From the NCBI GenBank assembly GCA_038046265.1, contig JBBSWN010000006.1, forward strand, positions 1 to 8,031: 8,031 bases of DNA, written 5' to 3'. This document shows, one piece after another, positions 4,567 through 8,031 of this stretch; the first letter of the stretch is position 1; each line of letters begins with the position of its first letter. A program made the position numbers and the translations under genes. The notes beneath the pieces are model-generated. The model made no database searches. It saw only the letters and a list, made by a program, of their open reading frames with translations, and was not told the origin of the DNA. This stretch comes from JAGWAC01 sp038046265 (GTDB lineage: Archaea > Nanobdellota > Nanobdellia > SCGC-AAA011-G17 > JACPIM01).

Positions 4567-5676
4567 ATGCAATGGAATATTTGGGATTTTCCTAAAAATC
4601 TGTTTGTATTAATTGACGAAAAAACTAGAAATCTTTTTTTTAATGAAATGTATCAAAAGTTTGGGTCTCAAAGGCAATATGCTCTTTTTTTAAAAAAAGA
4701 TAGAACTAGCATTCAAGGATATCATTATGCAAGAAATTGGAATAATGGTAATAGATATATCAAATTTATTCCCTTACAAGTTCTTCATAAGTCTCTGCCT
4801 TTTATGCAAAAAGAAACAAAAGAAAAGATTGAGAAAAGTATTATTGAAATAAGAACTCAGGGTGGAAAAAGTATTGAAAATCCAATTCTTCCTGTTGTTG
4901 AATCTCCTTCTTTTTATAGAATTGTTGCACATTTAATAGGTGACGGCAATGATAGTCATACTCCTTATTATGCAAATACATGTAACGAACTTAGAGTACA
5001 ATTTGAAAATGATTTACAAACTCTTGGAAAAATAGATTATTCTGAAACAAATTTAGAGGCTACACCTTGTGTTAATTTTCCAAAAGTCGTTACTAGAATA
5101 TTAAGATATATTTTAAAGGTTAAATTCACATATCCCAATAAGATCCCAGAAAGAATCTTTAAAGCCTCTTATGAGTGTAAATCAGCTTTTCTCCAAGCTT
5201 TATTTGATGATGAAGGAACAATTTCAACTAATTTGGCAATAGGTATGAGTCAATTAAGGATTATAAAAGAAATTAAGAAACTTCTAAAATATTTTGCAAT
5301 TGAAACGGGAATTATTACTCCCACTAACTATTTAACAAAACGAGGTATTAAACAAAAATTTGCATTTAATATAAATAAAAAAAGTTATTTAACTTTTTGT
5401 AAAAAAATTAACTTTTCACATCCAAAAAAAGTTATCGATCTTAAATCAAAAATTAAAACACAGACTAGGAAAGAAAGAACCCGACCAAAACAATATTTTA
5501 ATGAAGAAATATTAAATATTTTGAAAATTGGACCTTCCGGATCACTCAATATAGCCGATAAATTAGAATTAACTTTGAGTGGGCTAAGACCTCATCTTGA
5601 TCGACTTTATCAAGAGGGAAAGATTTTCAAAAAAGGATATAAAAATAAAATAATTTGGCATCGTTTTATGGTCTAA
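4567..5676 (+). CDS. Free-standing LAGLIDADG endonuclease-like protein with HTH-like ends
   Basis: The open frame reaches back to a TTG at 4498 (392 residues). The ATG at 4567, giving 369 residues, is preferred because the TATA box would start RNA after the TTG and because the conserved-looking part begins here (MQWNIWDFPKNL). Counting from the TTG, there are two LAGLIDADG motifs: VAHLIGDGN (143-151, acid D149) and FLQALFDDEGTI (231-242, acid E239). This gives a single-chain, two-motif enzyme of homing endonuclease type with both acids present. An N-terminal segment (56-80, SQRQYALFLKKDRTSIQ) looks like a helix-turn-helix, and the C-terminus (335-388) looks like a winged helix: ILNILKIGPSGSLNIADKLELTLSGLRPHLDRLYQEGKIFKKG. 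No intein splice residues and no intron exons are seen, so it is free-standing. It may be an active homing nuclease or a domesticated DNA-binding protein. Its 3' end overlaps the end of endA by 11 bp. Confidence 0.85.
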   Translation: MQWNIWDFPKNLFVLIDEKTRNLFFNEMYQKFGSQRQYALFLKKDRTSIQGYHYARNWNNGNRYIKFIPLQVLHKSLPFMQKETKEKIEKSIIEIRTQGGKSIENPILPVVESPSFYRIVAHLIGDGNDSHTPYYANTCNELRVQFENDLQTLGKIDYSETNLEATPCVNFPKVVTRILRYILKVKFTYPNKIPERIFKASYECKSAFLQALFDDEGTISTNLAIGMSQLRIIKEIKKLLKYFAIETGIITPTNYLTKRGIKQKFAFNINKKSYLTFCKKINFSHPKKVIDLKSKIKTQTRKERTRPKQYFNEEILNILKIGPSGSLNIADKLELTLSGLRPHLDRLYQEGKIFKKGYKNKIIWHRFMV

Positions 5677-6256
5677 TCCAGCGACATTCGTAGTAAGTTA
5701 CATCTTCTTCTTCATCCACAATACCTAATAATAATCTTTTTCTTGTTGAATGAGCTACTCTGTTTTTTGCTGAAAATTCATACCAGGTCAGTACCTCTGA
5801 TTCATGAACAGGAAATACAATCCACTTTGCATGATCTTCTCCTGGTTTTATTCCTCTGTCATAAACTCTAAAGTCGGCCCCGAATTTTAAGGCTGTCTTT
5901 ACTATATAGCCTCTTGATCTTAAATCTCTAAATACACAGTATCTTACCCAAAAATTTGGCTGAATTTTCTTTGCTCTTTTCAAGAAAGAATCATAGTTTA
6001 ACGGTTTATTATCATCTAAAACATCCATTTTCTTTTTTTCTAATAAATATAGAGCTTCTACTAAAGAATATGAAACTTTATTATCTTTTAATTCCCCAAA
6101 CCTGCTTTGTTCATACAGGTTTTTAGATTCCTGGTCTTCTGAATAGACATTTTCACGAGCAAAATTAGATTTAATTTTCTGCCCAGGTATTTTTTCCTCT
6201 ACTTTTGGCTTATCTTCTGGTTTTGTTTTAACTTCAGTTTTTTGCTTTTCAGACAT
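5666..6256 (-). CDS. endA: tRNA-splicing endonuclease
   Basis: EndA cuts bulge-helix-bulge introns out of archaeal pre-tRNA and pre-rRNA. The chosen start at 6256 gives 196 residues, beginning MSEKQKTEVK. The longer frame to 6328 would add 24 residues that lie under the opposing RNase Z gene and its promoter, so it is unlikely. The catalytic core is at the C-terminus: Y132 in FRVYDRG, H142 in GEDHAKWIVFPV and K173 in AHSTRKRLLLGIVD, the classic Tyr-His-Lys triad. The substrate-side N-terminal domain is at about 60-105. Residues 1-50 form a charged, low-complexity extension (EKQKTEVKTKPEDKPKVEEK) not usual in the short form. One catalytic unit of about 180 residues points to the homotetrameric alpha-4 type. 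It is transcribed away from rnz from a shared TATA box, and it converges with the LAGLIDADG gene. Confidence 0.93.
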   Translation of the reverse strand: MSEKQKTEVKTKPEDKPKVEEKIPGQKIKSNFARENVYSEDQESKNLYEQSRFGELKDNKVSYSLVEALYLLEKKKMDVLDDNKPLNYDSFLKRAKKIQPNFWVRYCVFRDLRSRGYIVKTALKFGADFRVYDRGIKPGEDHAKWIVFPVHESEVLTWYEFSAKNRVAHSTRKRLLLGIVDEEEDVTYYECRWIRP

Positions 6257-6276
6257 TTTAAAAACAAAACAAAACC

Positions 6277-6286
6277 TATTTAAAAA
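6277..6286. promoter_or_regulatory. Shared TATA box of the divergent endA and rnz genes
   Basis: The 49-base gap between the two start codons holds one good TATA-type element, TATTTAAAAA, with a symmetrical TTTAAA core at 6279-6284. Its centre is about 24.5 bases from the rnz ATG (6306) and 25.5 from the endA ATG (6256). On the minus strand it reads GGCTTTTTAAATAGG, like the box before eS1. Both distances fit leaderless transcripts, and neither gene has a Shine-Dalgarno sequence. Confidence 0.55.
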
Positions 6287-6305
6287 GCCTTTCTTTTCTA
6301 TATTC

Positions 6306-7196
6306 ATGAAAATAACGTTTTTAGGCACTAGTTCGATGATACCGACTAAAGAGAGAAATCATAATTCTATTTTGTTTGACTATGAGAATGAACATATATT
6401 AGTAGATTGCGGGGAGGGAACGCAGAGACAATTTAGAATAGGAGACATTAATCCTGTAAAAATTACTAAGATTTTAATCAGCCATTGGCATGGAGATCAT
6501 GTTTTAGGGTTGCCTGGATTATTGCAGAATTTATCAAGACATAACTATAACAAAACTTTAGAAGTCTATGGGCCTAAAGGAACAAGTAATTTTTTTAAGA
6601 ATATGTTGAGCTGGTTTTATACTGATGTTCAATTAAAGATTACAATAAAAGAAGTAGATGAAGGAGTGTTTTTTGAGAATGAAGAATTTATTTTAAAAGC
6701 AACAAAATTAAATCATAGAGTTCCCTGCTTAGGGTATAGTTTTATTGAGAAAGACAAGAGAAAAATCAACATTAATTATTTGAAAAAATTTGGATTAAAA
6801 AATGATCCAATTATAAAAGAATTACAGAAAGGAAAAGATATTACATGGAATGGAAAGAAGATTAAGAATAAATTAGCAACTATGACTAGAAAAGGAAAGA
6901 AAGTTACTTTTATTTTAGATACTGGATTTACTAACAATATAATTAATTTAGCTAAAGATTCTGATGTTTTAGTTTGTGAATCAACACATTCAGATGAATT
7001 AAAAGAAAAAGCAGAAGCTTACAATCATTTGACTGCGAAACAAGCTGGAGAAATTGCCAAAAAAGCTAAAGCAAAAGAACTAATTTTAACTCATTTCAGC
7101 CAAAGATATAAGGATGTTGGATTTTTAATGAAAGAAGCAAAAAAGAATTTTAAGAATGTTAAATTAGCTAAGGATTTTGACAGTTTTGAATTTTAA
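6306..7196 (+). CDS. rnz: Ribonuclease Z (tRNA 3'-end endonuclease)
   Basis: RNase Z removes the 3' trailer of tRNA precursors, which is needed here since the tRNA genes seen do not encode CCA. The 296-residue protein is a typical short-form metallo-beta-lactamase fold enzyme. It has N-terminal FLGTSSMIPTKERNHNSIL, DCGEGTQRQ (34-42), the zinc motif H60-W-H62-G-D64-H65 followed by GLPGLL, H137 in NHRVPCLGY, D205 in ILDTG, and H263 in LTHFSQRY. The CESTHSDE block near the C-terminus is also characteristic. All metal ligands are present. The second residue of the motif is W where L is more common. Residues about 158-200 form the usual variable insert. It is divergent from endA with a shared promoter and converges with the next gene with one base between stops. 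Confidence 0.96.
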   Translation: MKITFLGTSSMIPTKERNHNSILFDYENEHILVDCGEGTQRQFRIGDINPVKITKILISHWHGDHVLGLPGLLQNLSRHNYNKTLEVYGPKGTSNFFKNMLSWFYTDVQLKITIKEVDEGVFFENEEFILKATKLNHRVPCLGYSFIEKDKRKININYLKKFGLKNDPIIKELQKGKDITWNGKKIKNKLATMTRKGKKVTFILDTGFTNNIINLAKDSDVLVCESTHSDELKEKAEAYNHLTAKQAGEIAKKAKAKELILTHFSQRYKDVGFLMKEAKKNFKNVKLAKDFDSFEF

Positions 7197-7197
7197 A

Positions 7198-7794
7198 TTA
7201 GTTTAATTTATCTTCTAAATTCTTTTTAATCAAAGCGAAATCGTAATTTCCTGAGAAACAAGAATTGCCAGCGAAAGAGATTATTTCTTCTCCAATGATT
7301 CTATTATCTCCAGAGTGTTTTTCTTCACTAATATATTTAAAACCTGGAAATTCTATAAAGATAACTTGACCTGGTCCCCTTAATGGTCTTTCTCTTTCCA
7401 CTTTAGATAACGCTGCTTTAAGAACTCTCCAAATAATATCAGATTGAGAAGTATCTCCAAAGGTTTTTCTTAATTTTTCCATTTCTTCTTCAGTAAACCT
7501 TCTTACAATTTCACCAGAATATCCAAGTCTTGCTATTGGAATTACAGAAGTTGGAGTTCCTTCAATTATTTTTAATGGGCTTTCTGAATCCTGCATTCCT
7601 ATTGATTTATATAAAATTGTTTGCCCCCCACCAGAATCCGAACCATACCACCTATCAACATAAAGTAATGGATGTTTGCGAAGAAAAACTATTTTAGAAC
7701 CGTCTTCTAGTCTAGTTCTAGGCAAGTCTCCAGCGAAACCTTTTCTTTGACCTTGTAACCAGAAATCTAAATAATGTTCAAATTCTTTTATCAT
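7198..7794 (-). CDS. Unrecognised protein, faint resemblance to DUF5680
   Basis: The 198-residue soluble protein begins MIKEFEHYLDFWLQGQRKGFAGDLPRTRLEDGSK and carries YVDRWYGSDSGGGQTILYKSIG (about 45-66). This recalls the Y-x-D-x-Y-x-G-x-x-x-F-x-GQE pattern of DUF5680 proteins, with a later GYSGE (about 91-95) where that family has its MNYYG segment. The match is from memory and partial, so the family call is tentative. A helical middle (100-133) and a strand-rich end with IEFPGFKYI follow. It starts 12 bases after the tfb stop on the same strand, so it is probably the second gene of that operon. The linker TAGTGATAGGGAAAGATG contains GTGAT, a possible Shine-Dalgarno match to archaeal 16S rRNA, as expected for an internal operon gene. 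The function is unknown. Confidence 0.8.
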   Translation of the reverse strand: MIKEFEHYLDFWLQGQRKGFAGDLPRTRLEDGSKIVFLRKHPLLYVDRWYGSDSGGGQTILYKSIGMQDSESPLKIIEGTPTSVIPIARLGYSGEIVRRFTEEEMEKLRKTFGDTSQSDIIWRVLKAALSKVERERPLRGPGQVIFIEFPGFKYISEEKHSGDNRIIGEEIISFAGNSCFSGNYDFALIKKNLEDKLN

Positions 7795-7797
7795 CTT

Positions 7798-7808
7798 TCC
7801 CTATCACT
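7798..7808 (-). promoter_or_regulatory. Possible ribosome binding site for the gene after tfb
   Basis: On the minus strand the gap reads AGTGATAGGG before the ATG at 7794. GTGAT can pair with the ATCAC of the archaeal 16S rRNA 3' end at a spacing of about 9 bases. It overlaps the tfb stop codon. This is one of the few genes here with such a match, and it is an internal operon gene rather than a leaderless one. Confidence 0.3.
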
Positions 7809-8031
7809 ACTTTTTAACTTTCTTTATCTTGTCTTTTAATTTTAATTTTGTCAATAATTCCTTGTACCTGTTTCTTATTGTAACTTCTGTAACTCCAGCT
7901 ATATCTGCAACTTCTCTTTGTGTTCTCTTTTCATTGTTAATTAAAGCAGCAACATATAATGAAGCAGCAGCAATTCCTGTCGGGCCTCTTCCTGAAGTTA
8001 ATTCAGAATTATCAGCCATTTCTAAAATTTC
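7807..8031 (-). CDS. tfb: Transcription initiation factor B (TFB), C-terminal fragment cut by window edge
   Basis: Only the last part of this gene lies in the window. The frame stays open through the right edge: before the internal ATG at 8019 the codons read E-I-L-E, so that ATG is a methionine inside the protein and not the start. The visible 74 residues are the end of the second cyclin repeat of TFB, the archaeal TFIIB homologue that binds the TATA-TBP complex and recruits RNA polymerase. The diagnostic parts are LTSGRGPTGIAAASLYVAAL and RTQREVADIAGVTEVTIRNRY, the latter a helix-turn-helix that reads the BRE next to the TATA box. A lysine-rich tail (KLKLKDKIKKVKK) ends the protein. The unrecognised gene follows 12 bases later. 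The N-terminal zinc ribbon must lie outside the window. Confidence 0.93.
   Translation of the reverse strand, partial: EILEMADNSELTSGRGPTGIAAASLYVAALINNEKRTQREVADIAGVTEVTIRNRYKELLTKLKLKDKIKKVKK

Noticed and set aside
4498..5676. The LAGLIDADG gene as an intein or as an intron-encoded gene
   Set aside because: No Cys/Ser start block, no C-terminal His-Asn, no flanking extein frame, and no rRNA or tRNA exon sequence on either side.
6257..6328. Longer endA start at 6328
   Set aside because: The added 24 residues lie over the shared promoter and the first codons of rnz, and look unlike EndA. The ATG at 6256 lies at the right TATA distance.
7807..8019. A complete 70-residue HTH protein starting at 8019
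   Set aside because: The frame continues upstream without a stop to the window edge, and the sequence is the end of TFB, so the ATG is internal.

Overview
The window is archaeal. The evidence is an archaeal/eukaryotic-type uS15, an eS1 (S3Ae) protein, a transcription factor B fragment, a tRNA-splicing endonuclease of the EndA family, and TATA boxes about 25 bases ahead of several start codons. Very low GC, tightly packed genes, small proteins and tRNA genes without encoded CCA suggest a reduced DPANN-type archaeon of the Woesearchaeota/Pacearchaeota kind. That lineage call is an inference from style, not a phylogenetic result.

Left part (1-2362): the 3' half of a tRNA-Gln(UUG), a complete tRNA-Gln(CUG) with an unusually large D-loop, a 70-residue basic protein that may fold as a small beta-barrel, then rpsO (uS15) followed one base later by a DHH/DHHA1 RecJ-like phosphoesterase. 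Middle part (2359-4100): a two-helix DUF3592-like membrane protein on the minus strand, diverging from the eS1 ribosomal protein gene, and then an unrecognised 124-residue gene.

Accessory pocket (about 3726-5676): the unrecognised gene is followed by a gene broken by one in-frame stop and one frame change (4112-4398), a short intergenic stretch with a 15-base palindrome and other repeats, and a free-standing LAGLIDADG endonuclease-like gene with DNA-binding-like segments at both ends. The 3' end of the latter runs 11 bases into the end of endA. This is the least ordinary part of the window, but nothing in it amounts to a convincing new multi-gene system.

Right part (5666-8031): endA and the RNase Z gene are divergent and appear to share one near-symmetrical TATA box, placed about 25 bases from each start codon. 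This couples two tRNA-maturation nucleases, one for introns and one for 3' ends. A minus-strand pair follows: the 3' end of a tfb gene running off the window edge, and a 198-residue protein that faintly resembles DUF5680. All three convergent gene pairs in the window have no real spacer: they overlap by 4 bp, overlap by 11 bp, or are 1 bp apart.
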